From contig OX031058.1 in NCBI GenBank assembly GCA_943736015.1, forward strand, positions 19,183,001 through 19,247,000: a DNA stretch of 64,000 nt, written 5' to 3'. The DNA is from Tridacna crocea (taxonomy: Eukaryota > Mollusca > Bivalvia > Cardiida > Cardiidae). Below the pieces are notes generated by a model. It was not told the origin of the DNA. It worked only from the letters and a program-made list of their open reading frames with translations, and did not search any database. Position numbers and translations under genes: made by a program. This document shows positions 43,743 through 54,604 of the stretch, in pieces. Positions within the stretch are counted from its first letter, which is position 1. Each line of letters begins with the position of its first letter.

Positions 43743-43972
43743 TTAACTATTTACCATTTGACAAAATTTTGGACTTGTCCAATCCGAAAGCATTTTGCAG
43801 AGGACAAAATAAATGTGAATCAAAAAATGAAAATATATTTTGAAAGGGTAGAAAACATTGTGGGAGAAGGGGGAAATGCTGGTTACCAGCATTTTCTCCT
43901 TTTCCCACAATGTTTTCTGAAGGCTTCTTTCTCAGGGACGTCAAAAGTAGGGATTGTGTGGTAATGGGTTAA
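43743..43972 (+). mobile_element. TTAA palindromic MITE, subfamily A
   Basis: TTAA at both ends. The core AATGCTGGTTACCAGCATT is perfect; one outer arm carries 'gtgggagaaggggg' opposite 'tctccttttcccac'. Confidence 0.9.
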
Positions 43973-44044
43973 AATTTATCACCCTTTTCACACTACAGCA
44001 TATCATTATGAAAAACTATCCTTTTAATGTTCAACATTATGGAA

Positions 44045-44165
44045 CTATGAAATTGCCGATAACCAGCCTTTTTTTTCAATGTTTGTACGAAATGTTTTCT
44101 ACCCTTTCAACGATAAATTCTATCAGCTGAACCAGATTTAATTTGTTGTCTGCAAAGATTTTAGC
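44045..44165 (-). mobile_element. Palindromic MITE fragment, degenerate
   Basis: 'gaaattgccgataaccagcc' and 'aaatgttttctaccctttcaacg' to 'ttgttgtctgcaaagattt'. Confidence 0.5.
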
Positions 44166-44234
44166 TCAGGGTTGCGCAATATCAATAATTATAAATAACA
44201 TTAGATATACTTAATTAAGGACTGTTTTGGGTCT

Positions 44235-44345
44235 AGAAGTGGTGAAGGTGTAGAATTCGTAAGCTAGAGGTCTCTGGTTCGGTCCTCACCAGAGGCGCAG
44301 GACTTTTTCAGTAATTATCCTGTGGAAAAAAGGTTCGGAAACACA
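44235..44345 (+). mobile_element. tRNA-like SINE head
   Basis: 'agtggtgaaggtgtagaatt' as A box region and 'tctctggttcggtcctcacc' as B box (GGTTCGGTCC). Confidence 0.55.
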
Positions 44346-44380
44346 GCCAAAAACTGGTAAAACCAGAGACATAATAATTG

Positions 44381-44641
44381 GAGTGCAACACGCGAAAAGG
44401 TGCATTCGGACATTTGCGTAAAGTGTCGTCTCGGATTAGCCTGCGCAGTCCGCGCAGGCTAATCCGAGACGGCACTTTACGACTACATTAGATTCTGTGC
44501 TACAGTAGCCTTGCGTAAAATAGAAAATCACATAAAATCGGAAAGTGTCGTTTCGGATTAGCCTGTGCGGACTGCACACGCTGATCAGAGACGACACTTT
44601 ACGCAAATGTCCGAATGACCCTTTTCGCGTGTTGCACTCCA
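44381..44641. mobile_element. MITE with long inverted ends and two internal hairpins
   Basis: Ends GGAGTGCAACACGCGAAAAG are inverted and continue with about 30 further matching bases ('cattcggacatttgcgtaaa'). Inside, a perfect hairpin (44426-44480, 'gtctcggattagcctgcgcag' and partner) and a second diverged one (44545-44600). No clear target duplication. Confidence 0.85.
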
Positions 44642-44939
44642 TATATGAAAAAAGGATCTGTGGAAGTGGTATAACATAATTCCTGATAAGAGGGAGTGAT
44701 AGAATTCCAAGGTCTTTTCTCTTCAGAATCCTGTGTTGTGGCACTCGATGAGGCGATTCTAATGAGTACCCACAATGTAGGGTTTAGTGGAGAATAATTA
44801 ATATTTTCAATTTTGAAATCAAAATCCCTCCCTCTATCTGGGGCTCTGGGACTAAAATTTAACTTGTTACCCTTAGCCTGCTAAATAAATGGAATGAAAC
44901 TTTTTATTTCATAGTTTTTTTGTTTTGTTTTGGGGAGTG

Positions 44940-45060
44940 CTTATCCGACAATATAGATCAGAGATAAGACTGCACGTTTCGTGAAGTCTGATCTTGATTT
45001 GCACTGTCCGCAAAAAAGGTCTGTGAGCCGCGCTTCGGGGGGGGGGGGGGGGGGGGTGTT
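44940..45060. repeat. GATCAGACTGCAC-type hairpin and poly-G
   Basis: 'atagatcagagataagactgcac' partly mirrored by 'gtctgatcttgatttgcact', followed by a poly-G run at about 45039-45056. Confidence 0.75.
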
Positions 45061-45093
45061 TGGGGTTTAAAAAGTAGTGTAAATAAACACTAT

Positions 45094-45324
45094 TTAACCC
45101 TTTAACACACAGGCTAAATTTGAGACTTTTCCCATTTTGAAAGATTTTATATCAACATTTCAAATGTTTTCTCAGTCTATGGTATTTGTCTACTAATAGG
45201 TAGAAAACATTGTTGGAAAAGGAGAAAATGCTGGTTACCAGCATTTTCTTCTTTTCCAACAATATTTTCAAAAGCTTTCTTTATCAGGGTTGTTAAAAGT
45301 CCTGATTGTGTGGTAAAAGGTTAA
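45094..45324 (+). mobile_element. TTAA palindromic MITE
   Basis: TTAA at 45094-45097 and 45321-45324. The outer arms are changed together: 'attgttggaaaaggag' faces 'tcttcttttccaacaat'. Core AATGCTGGTTACCAGCATT perfect. Confidence 0.9.
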
Positions 45325-45592
45325 TTAGTCTATGGCTGATTGTAGTTGCAAAGGTTCCTGTCACCAATATGGTATGTAAAGGGTAAAAGGGAAAGTTCAT
45401 AAGTCACTGACAACGCTTCAAATAGATCCGGTTTGTAAGTCGTATTTACATCCTGAAATCATTATTTATTTACTAAAACCTACATTATGGACTTCCGTTT
45501 CGGTTGTCTCATTGAAACAAAGCGAATGAGTGCCATCAACGAAGGCTTTAGTCAAGATCTAAGTTTAAATCGTCTGTTTACTACGAAAACGT

Positions 45593-45626
45593 CGTAACTA
45601 CAGCTTCTTAGAAGCTGTAGTTACGA
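45593..45626. repeat. Perfect short palindrome
   Basis: CGTAACTACAGCTTCT is followed by its exact inverse complement with at most one spacer base. Confidence 0.9.
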
Positions 45627-45867
45627 GGTTTTGGAAGTACACCGACGATATCACCCTTTAAAATCAATTTTGGTTCCTTGAACCCTGTAGCATGTGAGCA
45701 AACGAGCGCCTATTTTTCATGGTCATGAGAAAGCTTTTTTTGCTTAGGTTTGGTTACTTTTGCGCAATGTATGTAGTGTTTACATTGGAGCAAATAAACT
45801 GTATTCTATTGTATTGCATTGTTCATTATAATCGGCTAAAAGTTTGTCGTGTTGTAAACAGTAACAT

Positions 45868-46130
45868 AATCATTATCTCCCACTAGATTGCATTCTGTAA
45901 ATACTCATCTACCCGATTCGGGCATCCCGGGTACAGAACCGAACCACTTTCCTACGCGACATCCGTTACTTCGAATTTCAAACTAAAATAAACGTTTACT
46001 CAATAAAACGCTATCTCGTGCGATTCACTCAGCTACGATCAGCAGTTTAGAGAAATATGGAGCTAAAGCAGGTCTCATTTCTCCTCAAACGTATTGATAA
46101 ACGCTATTTTCTACATTGCAACTTTATAAC
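45868..46130 (+). repeat. Dispersed repeat family D, copy
   Basis: 'cattatctcccactagattgc', 'gggtacagaaccgaaccac', 'acgcgacatccgttacttcg' and 'gatcagcagtttagagaaat' are shared with 43199-43520. Confidence 0.85.
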
Positions 46131-47440
46131 TGTGGAACCCCTCGGATGCAACCCTCTGCTTTATTAACTTTTGTGTAAAACATTGATCAAGATCAGATTT
46201 TATCATGAATCTCTTGGCCTACTCTCCGATATCTTGTGCGACATTTTGACCCTTTAAAAACGCGAAACGCGAGTTCAGTTACTTGTCCAAAGAAACACCG
46301 AGTGTCTAAGGCAGGTCATGCGAAGCACGACACGAGGATTGATGTTGCACGATTAATAGAAAATAGAGTATCCGCCATCTTGACCTACTGTTGAACTTTA
46401 CAGGCAAATCCAGAACTTTGCTTTTTGTATCCAAGGAACGGTTTTCACAATAAGATAATAATACCGTAACAAACTGTTATTTTCTGTTTGCTATTTCATC
46501 TCAAACATGCCTGCATGGCCTTACCTTGGTAAAGAACATGTTTTTTCTTTTACAGTCAATGGAACAAAATACTTGCACTAAATTTCCACAGAAACCATAA
46601 ATTCAACAAAAGAAACATGTTTTAGACATGTCCTTCCGTTTTCTCTGATAAAACAGTGAAGATGGATTATTCACTGTAAGAAGGCTACTTTTGAGACTAC
46701 AATCCTGGAGCAGTTTGCAGAGGTGCTACACGATAATCCATAGAAACAAAAGTATTTGCAGAAAATGAATTAGCTGCTCTTTCTTCTTTCCCACAATGTA
46801 TTCTTGGCTCTCCTTACTAGGTCATTAAATTTTGGGGTAGTGTTATAAAGAGACTACAAATACAATGAGTTTTTAACACTCAATCCGTGTCCCATGACAT
46901 AGGTGTGTACTTTTAGCTACTGTAAATTTTCTTCATGGAAAACGGCCATTCTACCTCCAGATCTAGTCGAATGTTTAACTGAGCTGGTTTTTATGTGTTT
47001 TTGCTTGGTATCATGCTTCATGACAATGCACTCGCCCTTCTTTTGCCAGGACAAGGCTTAAATATATTTATCAAATAGAAAGACTTTGTCCCATCTCGGC
47101 TACAGACACTTTACATGACTGACTGTAGAAAGCATCTTTGTGCTAGGGTGGAGTAGAAAGCTAAACCCCACCTTTTCAAGGTACATGCACTGGTAATGTG
47201 GGTTACCATGTCTTTGTACAAGCAGAGACATTAAAAATTTGTGTTCAAATTTCACTTTAAACACAGTCAAATATGGATTTTTACAAGCGTTCATAAACAC
47301 ATTAAGCAGTAATTGAAACATTGGCATAAAAAAAGATGCAAATATGATACTTTATTAAATAAATAAATAATCACAGTTGGAAATAAATATCAATTCAAAG
47401 TCATGAAAAGTTGTTCTGCAACTCTCTACCCAATGATACC
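46131..47440. other. Low-copy stretch
   Basis: No supported gene. A minus-strand AATAAA-like signal lies at about 47353-47358, and a 75-codon minus frame at 47100-47327 lies beyond it without coding motifs. Confidence 0.4.
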
Positions 47441-47448
47441 ATGTCCAA

Positions 47449-47582
47449 TTGTCCCCGAAGACATTTTTAAGGGTTTTAAAAACATTGTTGGAAAAGGAGA
47501 AGATGGTGGTTACAAGCATTTTCTCTTTTCCCCACCATGCTTACCACCCTATCAAAGCAATATTTTCTAGTTTGAGCCAGGT
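47449..47582 (-). mobile_element. Palindromic MITE fragment
   Basis: Core 'aagatggtggttacaagcatttt' with both outer arms partly preserved; right end lost where the next copy begins. Confidence 0.65.
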
Positions 47583-47810
47583 TTTACTCTTTACCAGACA
47601 ATCCCAACTTTTAACGCCTCTGGGTAAGAAGCCCTTTGAAAACATTGTGGGAAAAGGAGAAAATACTGCTAACCAGCATTTTTTCCTTTTCCCTCGGTGT
47701 TTTCTTCCCTGTCAAAGAAAAATTGCACTAGCTGAGCCACACTGAAATTGTCTGCAAATGCTTTCAATTTGGACCATTCTAAAATTTTGTTGTTTGGTAG
47801 AGTTGACATG
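47583..47810 (-). mobile_element. Palindromic MITE
   Basis: Left end 'ttttactctttaccagacaatcc' and right end 'gttgtttggtagagttgac', both without intact TTAA. Core AATACTGCTAACCAGCATTT. Confidence 0.8.
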
Positions 47811-48008
47811 TACTTTGCAAATGCTTTCAAATCTAAAATTCTGTTGTCTGAATTTCAACAATAAAAGAAAAAGAAGAAGCAGCATTTTCTCCTTTCCCAC
47901 AATGTTTTCCAGCCTTCCAAAAATGACTTTTCATTTTTCAGTCACATCTATTTAATTGTCTGCAATGAACAGGACGAGTAGAAAATTTTGCTGTTTGTTA
48001 AAAGTTAA
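47811..48008 (-). mobile_element. Palindromic MITE fragment
   Basis: The first half is replaced by 'gcaaatgctttcaaatctaaaattctg' (itself a MITE arm). The second half 'agcattttctcctttcccac' continues to TTAA 48005-48008. Confidence 0.65.
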
Positions 48009-48021
48009 ACCCTTACCTAGT

Positions 48022-48075
48022 CATACACATGTAGATGAACATAACATTTCCATCCAGTGGAGAGCTCTAACAAAC
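48022..48075 (-). CDS. Doubtful terminal exon of the spliced minus-strand gene
   Basis: On the minus strand CTTGTTTCAAATACAG is followed by a phase-0 reading FVRALHWMEMLCSSTCV and TGA (48024-48022); a donor-like CTAG|GTAAGG follows at 48018. The phase agrees with the end of exon 54026-54190. It is 6 kb away, very short, and sits among repeats; chance is a real possibility. Confidence 0.2.
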
Positions 48076-48299
48076 TGTATTTGAAACAAGTTTGAATAGA
48101 ATATCCTCTGACATGAAATTGATGACAGTGTAGAGTCAACACAAGACTGCATACCAGTGTTTTTATGCAGTCCTATTTTAATCAATATGGTACATTTAAC
48201 CAATTAAAGTTTTCACGGGTGGTTCAAATTCATACATTTGATACAGACTAACCTGCATTCACTTGGTAACAAACCAAAAATAATTGTACTCATCAATAT

Positions 48300-48527
48300 T
48301 TAACTCTTTACCACACAATCCTGATTTTTATCGACCCTGAGAGATAAGCCTTTTGAAAACACTGTGGGAAAAGGAGAAAATGCTGGTATCCAGCATTTTC
48401 TCCTTTTCCCAAAATGTTTTCTCTCCTCTACGATACAAATTTCAAATCTTCAGTCACTTTTATTTTGACATCTGCAAATGCTTCTAATTTAACCAGTCTA
48501 AAATTTTGTTGTTTGGTAAAGAGTTAA
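48300..48527 (-). mobile_element. TTAA palindromic MITE
   Basis: TTAA at both ends. Core AATGCTGGTATCCAGCATT with a one-base mismatch at the dyad; outer arm 'cccaaaatgttttc' mutated. Confidence 0.9.
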
Positions 48528-48548
48528 AGCATTTGGAAATTATATCAA

Positions 48549-48766
48549 TTTCACCCTTCACCACACCACCTTAACTTTAAACAAACCTGAGAAAGAAAGC
48601 TTTTGAAAGCATTATTGGAAAAGGTGTAAGTGCTGGTAACCAGCTTTTTCTCCTATTCCAAAAATATTTTCTAACTTTCCAAAACAAATTCTAATTTTTC
48701 AGTCACATTTATATTGTTGTCTGCAAATGCTTTCATTTTGGATAAATCTAAAATTTTCATTTAAGT
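48549..48766 (-). mobile_element. Palindromic MITE, degenerate
   Basis: Left end 'tttcacccttcaccacacc'; core AAGTGCTGGTAACCAGCTTT; right end 'ctaaaattttcatttaag'. Confidence 0.72.
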
Positions 48767-48784
48767 CATATCATAGCATGCCCT

Positions 48785-48925
48785 GGGCTTCACCAGAACC
48801 AAGCCAGGCTCTTGCCTGAAAATTTCCACACACACACAAAAAAATGCTTTCAGTGAAAATCAAAAGCAGGGCCTCCTGGTTACAAATTCTGCACCTTACC
48901 ACTGACCCACAAAGGCTTTGAAAAA
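48785..48925 (-). mobile_element. tRNA-derived SINE on the minus strand
   Basis: Read on the minus strand, 'tttgtgggtcagtggtaaggtgc' resembles an A box region and 'tttgtaaccaggaggccctgc' a B box remnant. Confidence 0.55.
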
Positions 48926-49199
48926 AAAAATCAGGAAAAAGCATATATCATAAAATTGTCGCAAGTAAAGAAGTACCATAAGGTGCAAATTTCTCAACTT
49001 TGCAAATTTCTAGGATGGCTAGTGCTTCTACATCACAGAACATGTAAAATAAATCTAAAATCATGAAATAGCTGCAATTCTCTGTCACATGCGTAGATCA
49101 TATCGTTAACTCTGTACTGCAACCTGAAAAAGAACCCAAAACTGGTAGAGAAAACAACTACTATTTACAAAATTGTCTTATGTCTTTCAGACCATGAGA

Positions 49200-49350
49200 A
49201 AACAAGTTTTCAAAACACTGAAGGAAAAACAGAACATGCTAGTTAGAATTTTCTCTTTTTCTGTCAATACTTTCTACTATTTCAAAGACAAATTTAAACA
49301 TTTGAGTCACTTTCAATTCGAAACCTGAAAATGCTTTCAACTTGAGTCTA
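49200..49350 (-). mobile_element. Palindromic MITE fragment, degenerate
   Basis: 'caaaacactgaaggaaaaacagaacatgctagttagaattttctc' and 'gaaaatgctttcaacttgagtctaaaa'. Confidence 0.5.
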
Positions 49351-49417
49351 AAACCCCTCTGTCTGCAAAAGTAGAAATAAAGTATTTTTCTTCAGTACAA
49401 ACCTAAACATAATAAGT

Positions 49418-49644
49418 TTAACTCATTACCACTCAATCCGTACTTTTGATGACCCGTAGAAAGAAACCTTTAGAAAACACTCTGGGAAAAGGAGAAAATG
49501 CTGGTAACCAGCATTTTCTCCTTTTCCCACATATTTTCTACCTTCATGAAATAAATTTCAAATTTTCAGTCACTTTTATTTTGTCGTCTGCAAGTGCTAT
49601 CAATTTGAACAAGTCTATAATATTATCATTTGGTAATGGGTTAA
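49418..49644 (-). mobile_element. TTAA palindromic MITE, subfamily A
   Basis: TTAA 49418-49421 and 49641-49644. Core perfect (AATGCTGGTAACCAGCATT). Second outer arm lacks 'aatg' ('cccacatattttct'). Confidence 0.92.
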
Positions 49645-49869
49645 CCCTTTCCCAAACGACAAACCTTTGGACTAGACCAAATTGAAAGCATTTGCAGACG
49701 ACAATTCAACTCTTGCTGAAAAGATGATTTCTGTCTATGATAGGGTAGAAAACATTGTGGGAAAAGGAGAAAATGCAGGTTACCAGCATTTTCTCCTTTT
49801 CCCACAATGTTTTCAAAAGGCTACTATTCTAGACCCGTAAAAGCCAGGGATTGTTTGGGAAAGGGTTAA
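49641..49869 (+). mobile_element. TTAA palindromic MITE, subfamily C
   Basis: Shares TTAA 49641-49644 with the preceding copy. Core has one mismatch (AATGCAGGTTACCAGCATT). Very close match to 8943-9173. Confidence 0.93.
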
Positions 49870-49978
49870 GGCTTTTGCCATTTATCTTGCAACATAATTT
49901 TATCCTTCAGAGCTGATCCAAGACAATGCCATGTACAGCCTGATCTTGATCTACTTTGTCTGCAAAGCTACTTAACCC

Positions 49979-50207
49979 TTAACTCATGACCAAACGACAA
50001 TATTTTAAGCTTGTCCAAATCGAAAGCATTTGCAGACGACAAAATAAAAGTCACTGAAAATTTCAAATTTGTTTATTAAAGAGTAGAAAACATTCTAGGA
50101 AAAGGAGAAAATGCTGGTTACCAGCATTTTCTCCCTTTCCCACAATGTTTTCTAAAGGCTTCTTTCTCAGGGACGTCAAAAGTAGGGATTGTGTGGTAAT
50201 GGGTTAA
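49979..50207 (+). mobile_element. TTAA palindromic MITE, subfamily A
   Basis: TTAA 49979-49982 and 50204-50207. Core perfect; 'cattctaggaaaagg' versus 'cctttcccacaatg' mismatched in the outer arms. Confidence 0.92.
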
Positions 50208-50428
50208 ACAAAGATCAAACTTTTAGACTCGTCCAAATCGAAAGCATTTGCAGACATCAAACCATTGGGGTAAAAATGATAAGATATTTTTTAAAAAAGC
50301 TCAGAAAATATTGTTGGAAAAGGAGAAAAGGATTGGAAAAGGAGAAAACGATAGGTAGAAAAGGAGGAAATAATGGTTACCTTCTTCTTCAGAGTTTTAA
50401 AAAATTGGGATTGGTCAGTAACAGTGTA
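50204..50428 (+). mobile_element. Palindromic MITE with rearranged core
   Basis: Shares TTAA with the copy before. The first core arm GGAAAAGGAGAAAA has become a tandem triplicate (50315-50370) and the second arm is lost; right end 'gggattggtcagtaacagtg'. Confidence 0.7.
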
Positions 50429-50655
50429 ACCCATTACCAAACGACAATATTTTAGGCGTGTCCAAATGGAAAGCATTTGCAGACGACAATATAATAGTGA
50501 CTGAAAATTTGAAATTTGTTTTGTGAAGAGTAGAAAACATTGTGGGAAAAGGAGAAAATGCTGGTTACCATCATTTTCTCCTTTTCCCAACAATGTTTTC
50601 TAAAGGCTTCTTTCCTAGGGTCGTCAAAACTAGGGATTGTGTGGTAATGGGTTAA
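50427..50655 (+). mobile_element. Palindromic MITE, subfamily A
   Basis: Left flank 'gtgtaacccattaccaaacgac' (GTAA instead of TTAA); right TTAA 50652-50655. Core AATGCTGGTTACCATCATTT. Confidence 0.9.
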
Positions 50656-50898
50656 AATTAAATTAAGTTCTCATAGGCATTTCAAGGTTAATAGTATTGT
50701 CACCATGAATTGAAGCCAAAACTACGTCTCAAGTGATTTTTTTTTTGTTCATTACAGAATATTGCATCAGAAAATTAAATTCTTACAATATCAAGGCAAA
50801 AAAAACGAAGAAATGTTATAAATTCACCTATGCAGATTTTAAACTGGTCATTGTGGAAGCCTACTTTGGATGTTTCAGGCTCTGTGTAAAATTCAGAA

Positions 50899-51654
50899 AC
50901 AAGAGGGCCAAGATGGCCCTGGATTGCTCACCTGAATTTTTGAGAGGACCATAGCTTTTTTTTTTTAGAATTGAAACATTGGAAACAAAATCATTATTTG
51001 CAAAGCAATTTTCAAAAGGTCACCTGTAAAAGTCATTTTAGAATCTGACCATCAGGTTCAGAAAAGAAGAATTTTTAAGAATTTCTTCATGTCCATATAG
51101 TGCAAGTAGCCCCCATTCACCAGAGCCATGTTTCTTGACGGATCAAAATTTCGCGAACAATTTTTGAAAAGGGTCACTCAAAAACTTTCCCTGAGAAATT
51201 ATTTCAAAATCTGACATGCGGTTTCAGTGAAGAAGAATTTTTAAGAATTTCTTTTTTGCCCTATAGTGCAAGTAGTTCCCATTCACCAGAGCCGTGTTTC
51301 TTGACAGATCAAAATTTCGCGAACAATTTTTGAAAAGGGTCACCCAAGGAACATCTCTGTGAAATTATTTTAAAATCTGGCCAGCAGTTTCAGAGAAGAT
51401 TTTTAAAGAATTTCCTAGAGAATTCCATTTGGTTGCCATGGCAACCAGAGTTTTTGACGGAATAAAATTCTATGAACAATTTTTAAAGAGGACCTCCGAG
51501 GGAACATTCCAGCCAAGTTTTGTCCAAATTGGCCCAGCGGTTTTGAAGGAGTTGATGTTCAAAGAATTGTTGATGACGGATAACACACGACGGACGGCAG
51601 ACACTGGGTAATCCTAAAATCCCATTGAGCATGTTGTGCTCAGGTGAGCTAAAA
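50899..51654 (+). mobile_element. Modular tandem-repeat element, class II
   Basis: Opens ACAAGAGGGCCAAGATGGCC with 'ctggattgctcacctgaattt', carries about three units ('gtgcaagtagcccccattcacc', 'gatcaaaatttcgcgaacaattt', 'gaaaagggtcac'), a 'ggttgccatggcaaccagag' palindrome, 'acacgacggacggcagacac', and ends TTGAGCATGTTGTGCTCAGG plus 'tgagctaaaa'. Confidence 0.92.
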
Positions 51655-52039
51655 ATACTGTATATGTGGAAATGTTTGCAACACGAGAATTTTTGTGATT
51701 TCGAAAAAATTGCAAATTTTTCTGTTTGCATATTTTATCACATGCATACCAACAAATAATGACTGTCTTAAATTTGCAAATATTCCTGAATGCAAAATGT
51801 CTTTGACTCATAATTTGCAAATTTTTTGAAAAGGGTATATAACCACCTGTGCAGTAATACTATCTGTACCATGCATGAAATATGCATGTTATCTATAGAT
51901 TAAGGGTTGAACTAAAAATGGGAGATAGTGAATACAGAAAGTAAACATGATACACCTTGAGTCCTTATAATTGTATCACTTTTCAAACTCTTGTTATCAA
52001 CAACATACCCTATAACCTTTTATGAAATAAGCTTTGGTT
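51655..52039. other. AT-rich stretch
   Basis: 'atttgcaaattttt'-type words recur; no feature supported. Confidence 0.45.
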
Positions 52040-52264
52040 TTAACCCTTAACCACACAATCCTGACTCTTAACAACCCTAAAGGAGCCTTTTGAACACATT
52101 GTGGGAAAAGGTGAAAATGCTGGTAACCAGCATTTTCTCCTCTTCCCACATTGTTTTCTAGCCTTCACAAAACTATCTTTGAAATTTGAGTCACATTTAA
52201 TTTGTCGTCTTCAAATGCTTTCAATTTGGACTGTCTTAAATTTTGTCGATTGATAAAGACTTAA
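52040..52264 (-). mobile_element. TTAA palindromic MITE
   Basis: TTAA 52040-52043 and 52261-52264. Core AATGCTGGTAACCAGCATT perfect. Confidence 0.9.
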
Positions 52265-52269
52265 TCACC

Positions 52270-52497
52270 TTAACCCATTACCACACAATCCCTACTTTTG
52301 TCGCCCTGGAGAAAGAAGCCTTTAAAAAAAATTGTGGGGAAAGGAGAAAATGCTGGTAACCAGCATTTTTTCCTTTTCCCACAATGTTTTCTACCCTTCA
52401 CAAAACAAATTTCAAATTTTCAGTCATGTCTATTTTGTCGTCTGCAAATGCTTTCAATTTGGACCAGTCTAAAATATTGTCATTGGTAATGGGTTAA
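52270..52497 (-). mobile_element. TTAA palindromic MITE, subfamily A
   Basis: TTAA 52270-52273 and 52494-52497; begins 5 bp after the previous copy. Core perfect, with T in place of C in 'cattttttcc'. Confidence 0.92.
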
Positions 52498-52600
52498 AGA
52501 CTTTTGAAAACACTTCTCGCAAAAAGAGAAACTGCTGATAACCAGTATTTTCTTCATCTCCTAGAAATCTTTGTACCCTTTCTGACACATCTCAAAATTC
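52498..52600 (-). mobile_element. Palindromic MITE fragment
   Basis: 'gacttttgaaaacacttctcgc' and 'gaaactgctgataaccagtattttctt' followed by 'gtaccctttctgacac'. Confidence 0.55.
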
Positions 52601-52735
52601 AAAACTAAATCATATCTACATACACATAAATATCAGAGCAAAATAATAAAGGGAACAAATAAAATCATCGTTCAGCCATAAAACCTGTGATTCATTTCAA
52701 ACATTACTCCAAATAAAATTGACAACCCAAATTGG

Positions 52736-52770
52736 CACCCCCCCCCCCCCCCCCCCACAAAAAAAAAAAC
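52736..52770. repeat. Poly-C followed by poly-A
   Basis: A C run at 52738-52756 followed after CA by an A run to about 52769. Confidence 0.9.
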
Positions 52771-52996
52771 GAAATAAAACTTGAAATCCCTGAATGTATG
52801 ATGGACTATTTTCTTCATAGAAAGATCTATTCCCTGTTAGCTACACTTGACATTGGCATGTCTGGAGATAGGGGCAAGAAATCCAGAGTATACAGTGTTG
52901 TTTTTTATACTTCTGCCTCTTACCAAACCCATGATATAAATAAAATAAATTTTAAATCACCAAACAACACATAAGACTTTTCAATGTTCAAATAAC

Positions 52997-53224
52997 TTAA
53001 CCCTTTCCCAAACTACAAAATTTTAGACTGGTCCAAATTGAAAGGACTTGCAGATAACAAAATAGACGTAACTCAAAAATTGAAACTTGTTTCCAGTAGG
53101 GTAGAAAACATTGTGGGAAAGGAGAAAATGCTGGTTACCAGCATTTTCTCCTTTTCCCACAGTGTTTTCAAAAGGCTTCTATCTCAGGGTCGTAAAATCT
53201 AGGGATAGTTTGGTAAAGGATTAA
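52997..53224 (+). mobile_element. TTAA palindromic MITE
   Basis: TTAA 52997-53000 and 53221-53224. Core perfect; one arm has lost an A ('gtgggaaaggag'). Confidence 0.92.
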
Positions 53225-53384
53225 AGTGATAGGTTTTGTCAGCATTTTCTCCTTTTCCAACAAGGCATATAAAACTTTCTCACGGGTCAGAAATCAGGAC
53301 CTGTAAGTTGATTGAACTAATTTTAGACCAAGCAAAGTCTAGTTAAACCTGTACCACAAAATCCCTGATATAAATGACCCTACT

Positions 53385-53465
53385 TTTCCAACAAGGTATA
53401 GTAAACCTATAGCCACAAAGTATAGTAAACCTATAGCCACAAAGTATACCGGTAGTAAACCAGGG
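53385..53465. repeat. Short tandem repeat (about 25 bp)
   Basis: 'agtaaacctatagccacaaa' occurs twice in direct succession, then a partial third. Confidence 0.85.
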
Positions 53466-53546
53466 TCAGAAATTTATGGGTTGAATGAATTCATTTCAGA
53501 CCTAGAAAAGGCTAGTTAGCTCTGTTCAACACAAACCCTGGCTTAA

Positions 53547-53745
53547 ACTCTTTACCACACAATCCGGAGTATGAACGACCCTGGGGAAGAAGCCTTTTGA
53601 AAACATTGAAGAAAGGGAGAAAATACTGGTAATCAGCCCTTCTCTTTTTCACACAATGTTTCTACTGATTCAAAGACAAATTCCATCCTTGAGCCACATT
53701 TATATTGTTGTTTCTAGATGTTTTCAAATGGACAAGTCTAGGATT
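53547..53745 (-). mobile_element. Palindromic MITE, right end lost
   Basis: 'ctctttaccacacaatccgg' to core AATACTGGTAATCAGCCCTT and 'gacaagtctaggattttg'. Confidence 0.75.
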
Positions 53746-53759
53746 TTGAAATATTGGCT

Positions 53760-53985
53760 GAATGCAGATTTCCCTGGCTTTCACAACCCAGAGAAAGAAG
53801 CCTCCTGAAAACATTATGGGAAAAGGAAGAAATGCTGGTAACCAGCATTTCTTCCTTTTCCCACAATGTTTTATTCTCTCCCCGAAACAGGTTTCAATAT
53901 TTGAGTCACATTAATTTTGTTGTCTGCAAATGCTTCCAATTTGGACTAGTCTAAAATTTTGGGTTTTTTTATGGTAAAGAGTTAA
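53760..53985 (-). mobile_element. Palindromic MITE
   Basis: Left end mutated ('atgcagatttccctggctttc'). Core AATGCTGGTAACCAGCATT; outer arms co-vary ('aaaaggaagaaatgc' and 'gcatttcttccttttc'). Right TTAA 53982-53985. Confidence 0.87.
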
Positions 53986-54025
53986 AGAGTTAATAAGACT
54001 GGAAATAAAAGGTTCATAAACTTAC

Positions 54026-54190
54026 ATGTGTATTTGTTTGTTGATGTAAACAGTATGGGTTAATTACATTAAATGAGATTTCCTTCATATCCACTGGCAA
54101 ATGGGTCATGTCTGATGATAACAGAAGTGCTAAAATTCCTCGTTTGTTGAGCTTCTGTTGCCTGAATTTGTCAATTTCATCCTGGCGTGC
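54026..54190 (-). CDS. Internal coding exon C of an unidentified spliced gene
   Basis: 165 bp, 55 codons, phase 0 at both ends. On the minus strand it follows an acceptor (TTCTTTGCCTCAG, AG at 54192-54191) and precedes the donor GTAAGT (54025-54020). The translation begins ARQDEIDKFRQQKLNKRG and continues ILALLLSSDMTHLPVDMKEI, then SFNVINPYC and HQQTNTH. It is charged and helical at first, hydrophobic in the middle. Exons A and B upstream are also phase 0, so the three join without stop. I do not recognise the family. An alternative donor GTAATT inside the exon (after ISFN) would shorten it. Confidence 0.65.
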
Positions 54191-54604
54191 CTGAGGCAAA
54201 GAATATAAGAACTTTTATCTAAAACATAGACACATGGTGCTGAATAGAGCAATAGTCCTTTCATGCAAATTACATTTGCTAGATTGAAGTTCTATTTCTT
54301 ATTCTAACATGACCCGTGAATTCTGCTCCTTAAACACTGTGCAAGAAAAGCGTGGTAAAATCTGCAACATTCCATGTAGAGTGACGTCATTCTGTATAAA
54401 GTAAGTGAGTTATTCAATGGATCATAATCTTTGTCCGCGTATTTTACTGTAAGTTTGAGCTTGTTTTCCTTTCATTAAGAATTGGTCATGTTAGAATCAA
54501 AATAACCTTTCTATCCTGGTTTATCTTGCAAAAAAACATGTTGTGAGTTATGAGGTACAATAAATAATTCACGAGGGCAATATCAGGTTACAAATCTGAC
54601 CTTC

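Noticed and set aside
47340-47365. Minus-strand polyadenylation signal as the end of the spliced gene
   Set aside because: AATAAA-like words are frequent in AT-rich DNA, and no exon could be tied to it.
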